Numbered from the stretch's first letter, positions 1-11,512 are shown. The stretch is DNA of 64,000 nucleotides from Primula veris (GCA_963682055.1 OY821742.1:2441816-2505815); one strand, 5' to 3'. Numbers and translations are program-made. Notes: generated by a model not told the origin, from the sequence alone.

Positions 1-500
1 AAAGAAGCAGCCAAAAAAAGTTGATTCAAGCTTTTCTCCAGTAGAGCTGTGCTCTCTATAATAACGCTGCACTATTTGTCTAAGGAAGTAAACTGAATGA
101 TAAAATTAAAAACTACAATTTCACCGAGCAAACGAAAGCCCGGGGAAGGCCCTAATAAACATATCATTTCGCTCAACAGTCGAGCTCAGTCAAGCCCTGG
201 ATGAATTTCTTTTGAACAAATATTAGGGAGTGTGTTGGTTATTCAAGCTCATAACAGTTCATGAATGGAATTTATATAAGTTCACGTTTCCAAACATGCA
301 CCTATCCTGTCTCTGAAGCCAATTCCGTATCCGTGTCGTTCTTCAAAGCGTCCCGCTTACCAGGACATAGGTCACTTGTTTTCGCTGAATCCCTGGTCAA
401 GCAAAAAACCAATAAATGTAAATCATTAGAAGAACGAGGAACGTTACCAGGCCAAATATAATCCATTTTGGAGTTGGACCAATTTAGGTTTGCGTACGAA
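1..500 (+). repeat. Direct repeat R1, copy 1 (window-truncated)
   Basis: This segment is repeated with high identity at 2479-2984 in the same orientation. The match starts at or before the first base of the window and ends at the shared string gcgtacgaa. Both copies hold short open stretches but also stop codons. It is the middle part of an F-box/KIB1-4-like relic whose C-terminal end follows directly at 486-635. Confidence 0.85.
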
Positions 501-635
501 GATCAGGGTGTCTACAACTTAGAAACTAAAACCTGTTCTCCACATCATATGTTGGCTTCTTTTCAGAAGTACACGCACCCGGCAATCTGGTTTGTGCCAA
601 ATCCAAAGGGAAAACTGAAAATTGACTAACTTTCA
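486..635 (+). pseudogene. F-box/KIB1-4 (DUF295) beta-propeller relic, C-terminal end
   Basis: Reading from about 486 to the TAA near 635 gives an open segment with GVYNLETKT and, near its end, PAIWFVPNP. These resemble the closing blade of plant F-box/KIB1-4 (DUF295) proteins, where a 'GvyNLed' strand is followed by a conserved Trp-Val-Pro-Pro tail. The frame upstream is closed by a TAA just before the Leu-Glu-Leu-Asp stretch, in both this copy and the duplicate. No start codon, F-box or complete propeller is present, so this is a broken copy. Family members are usually adaptor-like F-box proteins of unknown substrate. The call rests on motif similarity judged by eye. Confidence 0.5.
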
Positions 636-639
636 TGTG

Positions 640-2120
640 GACATGGACATCCTTTTTTTAGCATAGTATTACAGATTGATGTAAGAACTAGGCGGGACTT
701 ATAACGAAAATTGTTACAGAATGAACACACTTGTGCGTTGCAAGACAGAGGTTAAGGATTGCACATTTTATAATAGTTTTAAGTTTTTGATCTAGTGAGT
801 TTTGTTGACATGTTGCAGTTATTTAACGGAAACCCTTTTAACGGCTTCGGGTTTTTATGATCATGGTACGGCACGACTACACTTTGATGTCCATAATGCT
901 GTTTTAATTTTGTTGAATAAATGTTTGATAGTATGCATGCCTGTACTAGATGGAATAACTAGAGAATCTGGGATTTTACATACATATTTTGTTAACTACA
1001 GTGAAAAAACATTAAATATTTAATGTAACAATATTAAGATGGCCAACTTACATATTACCATCATAACTAGGCTGTGGATCGTGGAAATTAAAAGTTTTAT
1101 TATCTGATCAGCTCCATCTATTCGGAGAATTTTGTTTCGAGGGTGATGAAATAGGTAGCTAGAGACTTGTTAACGCACACTTTTATATAGGCTCACTGGT
1201 TTACATTGATATACATTGATTAAACGACTTTTAGTTAGTCTCTACATGAGTTAATGTCAAGAATTCCCTACTCATGTCTTTCCCTTTTTTTATTTTAATT
1301 TAGGTAAGTAAGCGTATATATAAATGACGAGGCAACGACTCTCAATACGTGAGATACAAATTTTCATTGTCTAATTACCACACTACACATTAGCTGACAC
1401 TATCGAACCAAATACCTTCTTATGACACTTTTGACCACTTTTACCCAAATGAGAAACTGTTTTACAATCCTTCATATGTGTGATAAAAACCATTCATACA
1501 TACGACAACTTATAAAGTCCATATTGTTATATAAATATGAAGAAGAAAAACTCAACATATGCTCAATTACAAAGTCAAAAAATTCATTAACCAGCTAAAT
1601 AAATTAAAAGAACTCTTGACTCAATCAAGCTTACATCACTCACAAACACAATTCAACTGTCACAATCGAGCGCAACGTTTCAAGATTCTAACCCTCCATA
1701 TGAAATGAACCATATTGTCGAGGTACAATTTGTTCGTTAACGCCCAATCTGACTCTCCAGGCCACCTAGCCACACACCATTTGACAATATCTTGCCACTT
1801 GGATTTGAAGCTTGCATTTAGTGGGTACGCTGTTACAAAACACAATAATTTATACCGAAAATAAATAGAGAAATAATAGGAAAATAATTTCCTCAAATAT
1901 ATGGGAATCAAATACAAACTTTAACATTATTTAATTGAATGTAAATGATAACAAATAGGACTAAAGTCTATACACCAGACAACTGCGAGACAGTTTGTCC
2001 TTAAACAATATTTGTCTGCCACCTTCCGACTTCTGGTTGAATTGGGCACCATGTTTCCAAGTACCACATCTTTCACATTAGCTCGACGGAAGTGTAGTCA
2101 CGGTCGAACGGTTGATGGTG
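640..2120. other. AT-rich intergenic DNA, no gene recognised
   Basis: Short open frames here (for example 802-1023 plus and 1660-1917 minus) have low-complexity composition, no recognisable motif and no second copy. I see no gene. Confidence 0.6.
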
Positions 2121-2124
2121 TGGT

Positions 2125-2199
2125 ACTCTCTCTCTCTCTATATATATATGCATATGTGTTTGTGTGTCTCTCTCTATATATATATGCATATGTGAATGT
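2125..2199. repeat. Compound CT/TA/TG microsatellite
   Basis: A CT run followed by TA repeats and the string gcatatgtg occurs twice in tandem, about 40 bp apart. Confidence 0.8.
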
Positions 2200-2290
2200 G
2201 CATTGTTTTATTTTTCATGAAAAAACTTAATAAAAATTGGACCAAGGCCATTTTTTTAAACATGCAATTTGTAACTCCATAAGAAATATG

Positions 2291-2470
2291 TACTAGTGAA
2301 GATGAAAACTCTGACAGAGATTCCATATATGATTTAGAACCAGGTAATTTTCCAAAACCGTATGAATTCAAGGTTTTCAAGATATCACATTCAGTTGAGA
2401 ATAAATCGCCAAATTGGGTACACATGAACGAGATTGGTGAACAAGGCTTGTTCATAGGCGAAAAATTTTG
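2291..2470 (+). pseudogene. F-box/KIB1-4 (DUF295) relic, central part
   Basis: The plus-strand frame from about 2291 to the TGA near 2470 reads as an acidic stretch, then YEFKVFKI, then PNWVHMNEIGEQGLFIGEKF. This resembles the DUF295/KIB1-4 core in which a Lys-Trp-Val segment precedes 'sLGDraLFlG'. It ends at a stop exactly where repeat R1 copy 2 begins. R1 plus the C-terminal segment at 486-635 would be the continuation of the same gene, so the two relics look like broken paralogues. The opposite-strand open frame here (2174-2455) is its shadow. The fragment lacks the F-box and is interrupted, so it is unlikely to be functional. Confidence 0.55.
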
Positions 2471-2478
2471 AGCTACAA

Positions 2479-2984
2479 AAAGAAGCAGCCAAAAAAAGTC
2501 GATTAAAGCTTTTCTCCAGTAGAATTATGCTCTCTATAATAACACTATCTGTCTAAGCAAGTAAACTGAATGACAAAATTGGCAACTACAATTTCACTGA
2601 GCAAACGAAAACCCTGGGCAGGCCCTAATAAGCATATCACTTCGCTCAACAGTCAAGCTCAGTCAATCCCTGGATGAGTTTCTTTTGAACAAATATTAGG
2701 GATGGTGTGTGTTGGTTATTCAAACTCATAACAGTTCATGAATGGAAATTATATAAGTTCACGTTTCTCAACATGCAACTATATTGTCTCTGTCTCTGAA
2801 GCCAATTCGGTATCCATGTCGTTCGTCAAAGCGTCCCGCTCACCAGGACATAGGTCACTTGTTTTCTCTGAATCCTTGGTCAAGCAAAAAAACAATAAAT
2901 GTAAATCATTAGAAGAAAGAGGAACATTACCAGGCCAAATATTAATCCATTTTGGAGTTGGACCAATTTAGGTTTGCGTACGAA
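2479..2984 (+). repeat. Direct repeat R1, copy 2
   Basis: Near-copy of 1-500, differing by scattered substitutions and small indels. Homology stops at gcgtacgaa, after which the two copies diverge. Copy 1 runs on into a KIB1-4-like C-terminus, whereas copy 2 runs into unrelated DNA. Confidence 0.85.
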
Positions 2985-3105
2985 AGCAATTAAGTTTTAG
3001 TGTTAATTAGAGCAAGGATATCCTACCGCGTCGTCTCCTATCTCATTCGTAAACAAACTAAAACCCTGAGCAGGCCCTGATGTACACATCATTTCACTCA
3101 CTAGT

Positions 3106-3338
3106 CAAACTTGCTGTATTCAAGATCTTAGTTACCATAGGCAAGGAAGTTTAGAGCACTCACTCAATGGATGAGTGTAGTTTGTGTCTAAAAGATGCAA
3201 CACTTAATTAATTAGCATATCTTGAATTAAATATACTTTCTATAACTTCTTTTTCAAGAAAATTTTGTTAGCAGATGAGAGTACATTAGTGGGGCTTTGA
3301 GGCAAGAAAGACACAAACATATGGAGCAAAAGAAACAA
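3106..3338 (+). repeat. Segmental duplication S, first block (copy 1)
   Basis: This block recurs at 21293-21513, including the shared strings caatggatgagtgtagtttg and gtacattagtggggctttga. It is the first of several blocks that keep the same order from 3.1 to 6.6 kb and from 21.3 to 23.6 kb. A short tandem duplication with a 66-bp period (gtttttcgtctacggctac at 3589 and 3655) lies just downstream and is not part of it. Confidence 0.75.
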
Positions 3339-4073
3339 AAGGAGAAGCTTCACTCACAGGACAAAAGAGGATGTAATCATTGGGTTACGGAGTAGATCCC
3401 CGGTCTCCAAGCTGCAGCAAAAGTCCTTGAGGTGAGTACAAAAGTCACGTTCCTCGAGTCTAAGGAAGGTCACACAGATGTGCACTATATATGCGTTTCT
3501 TTTCTACACACACGGTGTCGATAACACAAAGTATCCGATGGTCTACTTTAACGACGACACCTGTAGCTAGTGGTTTGAATGGTCTATTGTTTTTCGTCTA
3601 CGGCTACTACAAGGGGAAACTTGACCATACAATCAGAAATTGAACATGTATAGAGTTTTTCGTCTACGGCTACTACAAGGGGATATGATTTCATCCCTTC
3701 TGGATGACTAAGCAAATTACCTTCATCCCTTCTGGTTACGAGATTGAATACACAAAGATATCGTTGTAGAGCCCAATTTAAGAGGCATTAAATTGGGTCC
3801 ACAAGGGGTCCATTTTTTCAATTATATGTATTGAAAAATTATTGCTTATCACCCATATTTATTTTATATTTAGTAGTCATGAGTAGTGTAAGTTTATCAC
3901 CAGACAACTAGACTGCATCAAATAATTAAATGACACGGTCTAGTTAAAATAGTCTATTGTATTTAATACGTTATAATTAGAACAATTTACTTTAAACACG
4001 GTTTAATAAAAAATCATATTAATGATTATTATTGGAAAAAAGTCTAATTTAAGGTCTCTTTTTTAAATTTAAT

Positions 4074-4319
4074 TTATGCCTCTAAAATGCTGAAGACGGC
4101 ACTGAATACACATGGTGGGATTCTACCTACAAAATCACCTTGTTCTAGATCTTCATTCTCCGTCTCCCTCTCCCTCTCGTCGGGGATTAAGTATAGTTTC
4201 GAGCCTATAACACAGCAACCGAACATGGGCTTACAATAATTAGAATAAGGTGCTCTCTCAAAGAAAGTCTCGACCGGTTTGATAACATCTTCCACAGCTG
4301 TCGGTTCTGGTTCAATCAA
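4074..4319 (-). pseudogene. Kelch-like fragment beside a MITE (uncertain)
   Basis: An 81-residue minus-strand open frame contains GCCVIGSKLYLIPDE, which resembles the strand of a kelch blade ('...iGskLYviGG...'), followed by an acidic loop. A 500-bp MITE (4329-4828) is inserted immediately upstream of its first codon. Removing the element joins the frame to further sequence without an obvious start. No complete kelch repeat or F-box is present. It may be a degraded F-box/kelch gene or a chance open frame. Confidence 0.3.
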
Positions 4320-4328
4320 GTTTTTTTC

Positions 4329-4828
4329 TCTGTTTTAAAATTCGCGCTACATAGCGCTATGTAGCGCGAAATAGCGCTTTTTTGGTAAAAAACGCAACGA
4401 AAAATCATGATTTTGGGTGGAATTGCGCTAAAATCGCGCTATAGGGGACCAAAAGCGCAAAAATCGCGAAATTCTGGACCAAAAGCGTAAATAGCGAGTT
4501 AAAAAAAAAACAGCGGATCTAAATAATAAATATATATTGTGCAATTTTCATAAAAGTGTCTACAGTCCAGATGGTTAAGACTGTGCTGTAATTTTCAGCA
4601 GACCTGGGTTCGAAACTCACCAACAACAATTTTTTTTTTGATTTTTTTTATTACTATCTAATATAACTATATTTTTTTTATTTTTTTTTGTTATATATTC
4701 TAAAGTTTAGTGCATATTTAGGCAAAAAAAAAATACACCGCAAAGCGCTATATAGCAACGCTATTAGCGCTTTTAGCGTTTCTCTCGAAAAAACGCTACG
4801 ATAGCGATAACGCTATTTAAAACACTGG
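4329..4828. mobile_element. hAT-type MITE, 500 bp, with 8-bp target duplication
   Basis: The ends are inverted copies: tctgttttaaaa on the left, and on the right the reverse complement reads ccagtgttttaaa. The element is flanked by the direct 8-bp repeat tttttttc (4321-4328 and 4829-4836), as expected for hAT transposition, although a T-run is a weak duplication. The arms are rich in the palindromic word agcgct, so single strands would fold strongly. There is no transposase. A tRNA-like stretch sits inside (4557-4622). Confidence 0.65.
4557..4622 (+). other. tRNA-related (SINE-like) segment inside the MITE
   Basis: The stretch contains gatggttaagactgtgct, resembling the D-arm/A-box region of a type II tRNA. 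About 30 bp later comes gggttcgaaactcacc, a good match to the Pol III B box (GGTTCRANNC), and then T-rich sequence. Acceptor-stem pairing and an intact anticodon arm are not evident. It is better read as a tRNA-derived SINE head or chance promoter than as a tRNA gene. Confidence 0.35.
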
Positions 4829-5183
4829 TTTTTTTCAACTTCAGAGTTTTTCTAATTTTTATCTTGATTTCGAATACTCCAGCAGACGCCTTACCATGAC
4901 CGCTAACGACGATGACTATCTTATATATTCTTCTTCTTTCTCCCCTTGTACATTGCTTCTCTCTCTCTCTATTTCTCCCTCTAGGGTTTGTAATGTTTTA
5001 TTTTCTTTAAATTCTAGTATTAAACTATGAGATATTTGCATTTGCCACCATCCAACTCTTCAAGTTCTGCAATTCACACCCTTATGTTTCTCATTTTTCC
5101 ACCAAAAATATAGTGTTAGTTGCATATATGCTTGGTTGTCCATTCTTTCTCGTTCATCCTTCCTACACCTTCTTTGTTGAGAC

Positions 5184-5575
5184 CGGGTTCAAATTTCTTC
5201 AAGTTACTATTGTTAGGTTTTGGTCAGGTTATCAGATTTTTCATAAGTATTCGTAAAGAAAATTCATTTTTTTTTAAATCAGCTGTCTATTTTTAGTACT
5301 AAAGTTTTTATTAAAAAAGGTAAATTTTGGACCTTTCATGTATATATTTTTGACATTTATTAATATTACTAGCTTAAAAGTTGTCAAATAAACAATTAAA
5401 TATAAAAAAATATATAAATGTTTAAATTTTACAGTTTTTTTTAAACAAACACTTTAGAAATAAAATTGAACATTAATTTAAAAAAATTGATTTTTTTTTT
5501 ACAAATACTTATGAAAACCCGATAAGCTGACCAAAACATCACAACAGTAACTTGGGGAAATTTGAACCCATTAAG
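5184..5575. mobile_element. MITE with terminal inverted repeats of about 90 bp
   Basis: The left arm (about 5184-5275, starting gggttcaaatttc) is the inverted copy of the right arm (about 5490-5575, ending gaaatttgaaccca). Shared internal words include ttttggtcag and ttcataagtatt. The middle is AT-rich and non-coding. I could not define a target-site duplication, so the superfamily is open. Confidence 0.65.
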
Positions 5576-5597
5576 GCCATTTAAAAAAATATATTTT

Positions 5598-6585
5598 TCG
5601 TTAACCATTACTTTAAATACCTAGATATTAAAAAAAAACAAGTGTTTCAAACAAGATGTTGTTTACAATGGAATGGACCAATAAATGCAAAAAAATGCCA
5701 TTTTAATAAACTCAATTGTTCACACGGTCAATTGAAAAACCAAAAGTTTATGGGGGTTATTTGTATTTTAATCCTTTTCAGGATCAACTGCAAATATACC
5801 CTTAACTATTGCTAATTTTCAAACAGCAATAATAAATTTAGGATTTTCTTACTTCACACCATATCAGCTATATGAATTTTACAATCAACTCCCATGTCTA
5901 CACTTAAAACGGGCAGAAATTTATCATGAATGGTCTGGTTTTTTGACAACTATTCTTCTTCTATATGTATATTTTTGATACATAAGATGATCAAGAACGC
6001 ATTCTTGAAACTAAATTATTATTATTTGTTCGGAAAGAACTCATTCTTGCCGCATCGACTTATTTGGGTAAACGCTTCATAAAACCTTTTTGTTTCATTT
6101 ACCGTTGGGAAGACAAAGAATTGTGTAAAAGTAAACTAAATACGTCAATCTTTTAATAGAAAAAAGAAAATGAACATGAGGGTTATATTCTAAAGTTTAT
6201 GAGGGCTATTTGGATTTAATCCTTTTTCGTGAGAGTCGCGAAGGTATGTAACAAGGAAACGAGAATAGTTATGACAATAAATAAATTTTTGTGACAAATA
6301 AGTCTAACGAAGTAAAATTTGTGACAAATAATTAATGGAGTAGAAGAACCAGAATAGCTATGACAATACGTAAAATTTGTTGTTTATTGTAAAAACACTT
6401 GCTGGGAATGAATATATAATGTTTTGTTTGCAAAACAATAGTGTGTAAAAGCTCAATTGGGAGTCGTATGTGTTTACTTTTTACCATAGAAAAACTGCGT
6501 TAATTATAGACAAATTTAGTGACTGCTGAATATATACCACCAGTTTGCCAAAATATCGACTCTTTGAGCTGAACGCGTGTAAGCG
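5598..6585 (+). repeat. Segmental duplication S, later blocks (copy 1)
   Basis: Several blocks match 21588-21648 and 22950-23500 in the same order. One contains cctttttcgtgagagtcg. Another runs from aagtctaacgaagtaaaatt to gactctttgagc. The block ends against the first A-type kinase/KEN relic. Related sequence is also present at about 55400-55900. The conserved placement before family members suggests an old promoter/5' flank, but no promoter element can be proven. Confidence 0.65.
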
Positions 6586-7646
6586 TTGAGACTTGTATAA
6601 ATATGAACATTCCAAGAAACGAATAAGAGGGGATTAGATTGACGAATGGAATTAAATTTTATTGCTTAGTATGCGGAAATATAGAATATGACATTTTATA
6701 TCATGAAAATTATTACGACTTTCGGGAGAATTCGTGAAAGTTTAACTCAAGAGATTTATAGAGGTTGAGATAGAGAAAGTCATCGCGTATGTGACCCTAT
6801 CTTCGAAGATCACCATTCCTCATGTATTGGCGGCGAGTGATATCGACATCTGAAAGACAGGGAAATCAATCTTGTTCTACAAAGATTTTAATATAACGTT
6901 TCGGGAATGTGTATCTATAAAGTAAAATGTTGCGACACTTGACATTTGGGAGAAGTTCACCGCTCCCACCATCAACGCATTTCGAGGGGCATAAAAACAT
7001 TTTACATAGTGATACAAAAAACCCCTGACAACTACTTCATTGTTGTTGGGGGGTCAACTTTTCAATAACAACTTCGGTATTAATGGATAAAAACGGGAAA
7101 ATTACGATAAACATAGGCGAGATGATATGGATAGATTAATTGAGTTGCTCAATAATCATATTCTCAACGAGATGTCATCGACGGTTTTTTAAAAATCGTT
7201 TTTCCCTTGACACACGTAAGTCTTTTCTTTCTTATTTGTAATTATTATAATCTCATTTAGCAACTCCATAGTTATGTCATATTCATACTCCATCAAAACA
7301 CTTAGAGTAAAAACAATAAATTAACAAAACACTTAGAGTAAAAACTTGTGATTTCTTAATCTGAGAACAAACCATACATCTCAACAAAACAATAAACATT
7401 AATATATGATGTTTATACTACTATATCCTAACACTGAATATCGATGTATCTTGTTTTTATGTGATTTTTACTAGCTAAGATTTTTTTCTCGTCTATACAG
7501 GACCGAAACAATGAAAAAACATCCGGTTTTCCTATCCCGAAAGGAAAACTATAATTTCCTTCGTCAGATTATTGACTACTATAAAAACGATCTCAGTAAA
7601 ATGGAAAAAGAAGAATTCAGTTAAAGTTCATTGCACATCAGAATTG
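6586..7646 (+). pseudogene. Relic A1 of an IRE1/RNase L-like kinase-KEN gene
   Basis: The copy covers a kinase-like exon (6586 to the donor near 7208), an intron of about 290 bp ending tatacag at about 7500, and the first third of a KEN-like exon to about 7623. The readable parts include the NSNFGI segment where a kinase has DFG. In the KEN part they include KKHPVFLSRKENYNFLRQII, resembling the 'rHPfFW..e.rl.FLrd' start of KEN domains in IRE1 and RNase L. The kinase exon carries several frameshifts and stops, and a TAA ends the KEN part. The copy is cut off and joined directly to the next one (A2), which shows head-to-tail unequal exchange. It has no signal peptide or sensor domain. Confidence 0.6.
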
Positions 7647-8292
7647 TATAAATATGAACATTCCAAGTAACGAATAAGAGGGATTAGATTGACGAATGGA
7701 ATTAAATTTGATTGCTTAGTATACGAAAATATAGAATATGAAATTTTAAATAAAGAAAAGTATTATGGCTTTCGAGAGAATTCGTGAAAGCTTAACTCAA
7801 GAGATTTAGAGAGGTTGAGATAGAGAAAGTGATCGGGTACGTGGCCCTATCTTCGAAGATCAACATTCCTCATCTATTGGCGGCTAGGGATATCGACATC
7901 TGAAATACGAGTAAATCAATCTTGGTGTGCGAAGATTTTGATATAACGTTTCGGGAATGCGTATCTATAAAAGAAAATGTTGTGACACTTGACATTTGGG
8001 AGAAGTTCACCGCTTCCACCATCGACGCTTTTCGAGGGGCAAATGATAAAAAAACATTTTACATGGGGATATAAAAAACCTCCGACAACTACTTTATTGT
8101 TGGGTGGTGAGCTTTTCAATAGCAACTTCGGTATTAATGGATAAAAACGGGAAAATTACGATAAACATAGACGATATGATATGGATAGATTAATTGAGTT
8201 ACTAAATGATCATATTCTCAATGAGATGTCATCGACGGTCTTTTAAAAATTGTTTCTCTCAAGTTTTTGACAGACGTAAGTCTTTTCTTTCT
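7647..8292 (+). pseudogene. Relic A2, kinase-like exon fused to B-type sequence
   Basis: A second A-type kinase exon begins with the same tataaatatgaacattcc as A1 and runs to its donor at gacagac|gtaagtc (about 8276). After about 16 bp of the A intron the sequence switches abruptly, near 8292, to B-type kinase sequence (gatgctaaattt). The same join is found in every array unit. Stops and frameshifts interrupt the frame, for example TGA after the Asp-Ile segment. The remaining 3' half of this gene appears to lie beyond the array, at about 16740-17395. Confidence 0.6.
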
Positions 8293-9798
8293 GATGCTAA
8301 ATTTAAAATATTAAGAAAGGTTGAGATAGAGAAAGCCACCGAATATGTGGCTCTATCTTCGAAAATCAACAATCCAAATATATTGGCCATTAGAAATATC
8401 GAAATATTAGACACGGGAGAATCAGTGTTGGTCTATGAAAATTTTGATATATCGTTTCAAGAATGGGCAACTAATAAGGGAAATGTAGCGATGTTTGACA
8501 TTTGGGAGAAGTTTGTCACTTCCACCATCGACGCTCTTCGAGTGGCAAACGATAAAAAACATTTGACATGGTAATACGAAAAACCCCAACAACTACTTCA
8601 TTGTTGGGGTGAGTTTTATATTAGCAATTTCGGAATTAACGGACGGAAAATGAAAAATTGCGATCAAATTAGACGAGCCGATATGGATGGACTTATTGAG
8701 TTGCTCAAGGATCATATTCCCATAGAGATTTCATAAATGGGATTTTGAGATTCATTTCTCTCTTATACTCAACAAATGTACGCTTTTACTTTCTTGATTT
8801 TAATTATTGTTATGCTATCTAACAACTCCATAATTCTTGTTTATAGGTGATTTTACTAGCTACATTTTTTTTCTCCCGTCTGTCTGAAGTTATGAGAAAA
8901 CATACCTATTATTATCCAATAAGTAAAATTGTCACTTCTTTCGTCAGATCATTGACTATTGCAAAAATGATATGAGTGAAAATGAGTTTAAGTTGTACAA
9001 TGCATTCCCGGATGATAACCTAAACTATTTAGGATGGAAAATTTGTTTACTAAGTCATTCTATAGAATTTGGTACAAACATAGGCAACCAGAAGGACCTG
9101 AGAAGCAACTTCAGGATCACATAGCTGAGTATAACAAAAAGTTAATTCTGAAGGTATATATCATGCAAAAAAAAAACTTTTTTTTAATTTACCATTTATA
9201 TATCAATAATTTGACCTATTTTTTTATTTACCATTTATATATCAATAATTTGACCTATTTTTTAATTTAAGATTAATGATTTGACCTATTTTAATTATAA
9301 GACCGAGATGACAATGAGTGGATTATGCGAATAATACAGGAATGTGACCAAAATTTTTAACTAGTGTTCACTACTACTTTACGGATACTTTCCCTGGTAC
9401 GAGTGTGCTATGCTACCGCTGATAGTGATTTTCCCTTGATATTGACAAGTTACGTAAGTGTGGTTAAGTATACAATGAATCGTTTGTGGAAGTTTACTAT
9501 TTGTCATGAATTTGACATCGACTCAGCTTATTTGACTCATCAAACTCTTAACTAGTCAAGTCTTGCATTGCTTTGCTTTTGCCTTCAGAGTCGTTCACAA
9601 GATTGTTCTTAAATAACTAAAATATTTAAGTTAATTATAAATAATTATTACGAGTGAATAGTTTTATCAATAATATGCATCAAATCTTAGAAACTCGTTA
9701 TAATTATTTATAATTACCTTAAATATTTTAGTTAATTAAGAACAATCTTGCGAACGACTCTGAAGACAAAAGCAAAGCAAGACAAGACTAATTGAGTT
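8139..9798 (+). pseudogene. Array unit 1 (1660 bp), chimeric A/B kinase-KEN relic
   Basis: The unit runs from the A-type C-lobe end (ggataaaaacgg) through the A/B join to B-type kinase sequence open for 122 codons (8206-8574). It then holds an intron-like stretch, KEN-like sequence (8890-9350) and a hairpin MITE (9555-9788). Kinase-like landmarks include ESVLVYENFD, where a hinge is expected, and ISNFGI in place of DFG. The KEN part contains MRKHP-type and DHIAEYN segments. A shared TAA follows the Glu-Ile-Ser codons. Unit 1 alone lacks the tttcag acceptor of the last intron, so it is shorter than the rest. Confidence 0.65.
9555..9788. mobile_element. Hairpin MITE in array unit 1
   Basis: Long inverted repeat: the arm of about 95 bp that starts gtcaagtcttgcattg is repeated in inverted form at the right end (gcaaagcaagacaagac), around a loop of about 45 bp. 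It is flanked by TA on both sides and is non-coding. Confidence 0.75.
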
Positions 9799-11512
9799 GG
9801 ATAAAAACGGAAAAATTATGATAAACATAGACGATATGATATGGATAGATTAATTGAGTTGCTCAATGATCATATTCTCAACGAGATGTCATCGACGGTT
9901 TTTTAAAAATTGTTTCTCTCAAGTTTTTGACAAACTTAAGTCTTTTCTTTCTGATGCTAAATTTAAAAGATTAAGAGAGGTTGAGATAGAGAAAGCCACC
10001 GAATATGTGGCTCTATCTTTGAAAATCAACAATCCAAATATATTGGCCATTAGAAATATCGAAATATTAGACACGGGAGAATCAGTGTTGGTCTATGAAA
10101 ATTTTGATATATCGTTTCAAGAATGGACAACTAATAAGGAAATGTAGCGATTTTTGACATTTGGGAGAAGTTTGCCACTTCCACCATCGACGCTCTTCGA
10201 GGGGCAAACGATAAAAACATTTGTCATGATAATACGAAAAACCCCAACAACTACTTCATTGTTGGGCGTGAGTTTTATATTAGAAATTTCGGAATTAACG
10301 GACGGAAAAAAAAATGCGATCAAATTAGACGAGCTGATAGACGAGCCGATATGGAAGGACTTATTGAGTTCCTCAAGGATCATATTCCCATAGAAATTTC
10401 ATAAATGGGATTTTGGGATTCATTTCTCTCTTATACTCAACAAACGTACGTTTTTACTTTCTTGATTTTAATTATTGTTATGCTATCTAACAACTCAACA
10501 ATTCTTGTCTATATGTGATTTTTACTAGCTACGTTTTTTTCTCCCGTCTGCCTGAAGTTATGAGAAAACATCCCCTATTATTATCCAATAAGTAAAATTG
10601 TCACTTCTTTCGTCAGATCATTGACTATTGCAAAAATGATATGAGTGAAAAGGAGTTTAAGTTGTACAATGCATTCCTGGATGATATCCTAAACTATTTA
10701 GGATGGGAAAATTGTTTACCGAGCCATTCTATAGAACTTGGTACAAACATAGGCAACCAGGAGGACCTGAGGAAGCAACTTCGACAATTCTTTTTTGTGT
10801 TGAAAAATTTCAGGATCACATAGCTGAGTATAACCAAAAGTTAATTCTGAAGGTATATATCATGCAAAAAAAAAACTTTTTTTAAATTTACCATTTTTAT
10901 ATCAATAATTTGACCTATTTTTTTATTTACCATTTATATATCAATAATTTGACCTATTTTTTAATTTAAGATTAATGATTTGACCTATTTTAATTATAGG
11001 ACCGAGATGACAATGAGTGGATTATGCGAACCATAACAGGAATGTGACCGAAATTTTTAACTAGTGTTCACTACTACTTTGCGGATACTTTCCCTGGTAC
11101 GAGTGTGCTATGCTACCGCTGATAGTGGTTTTCCCTCGATATTGACAAGTTACGTAAGTGTGGTTAAGTAGACAATGAATCGTTTGTGGAAGTTTACTAT
11201 TTGTCATGAATTTGACAACTTGTTTTTGTTTCAGACTCAGCTTATTTGGCTCGTCAAACTCTTAACTAGACAAGTCTTGCATTGTTTTGCTTTTACCTTT
11301 ATAGTCGTTCACAGGATTGTTATTAATTAACTAAAATATTTAAGTTAATTATAAATAATTATTACGAGTAAATAGTTTTATCAATAATATGCATCAAATC
11401 TTAGAAACTCGTAATAATTATTTATAATTACCTTAAATATTTTAGTTAATTAAGAACAATCTTGCGAACGACTCTGAAGGCAAAAGCAAAGCAAGACAAG
11501 ACTAATTGAGTT
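9799..11512 (+). pseudogene. Array unit 2 (1714 bp), chimeric A/B kinase-KEN relic
   Basis: Same layout as unit 1. The kinase-like open stretch 9854-10147 is broken by a frameshift after the FQEW segment. The KEN-like exon (about 10553-10850) contains FRQIIDY-like sequence, then YKHRQPGG and DHIAEYN. An intron with donor gtatatatc and acceptor attatag follows, and then an exon with VHYYFADTFPGTSVLCY. That last exon resembles the 'yF..rFP.L...vY' end of KEN domains. The acceptor of the first intron has been lost (see findings), and in-frame stops are present. Confidence 0.65.
11269..11502. mobile_element. Hairpin MITE in array unit 2
   Basis: Same foldback element at the same position of the unit, again flanked by TA. 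Arms match the unit 1 copy with few changes. Confidence 0.75.

Noticed and set aside
4074..4319. Complete F-box/kelch gene interrupted by the MITE
   Set aside because: Removing the element does not restore a start or a full kelch repeat, so only a doubtful fragment is annotated.
10117..10383. Minus-strand open frames in the array units (also at 11845-12129, 15241-15498, 7916-8125)
   Set aside because: They are antisense shadows of the kinase-like exon. Conservation between units reflects recent duplication, not coding constraint.
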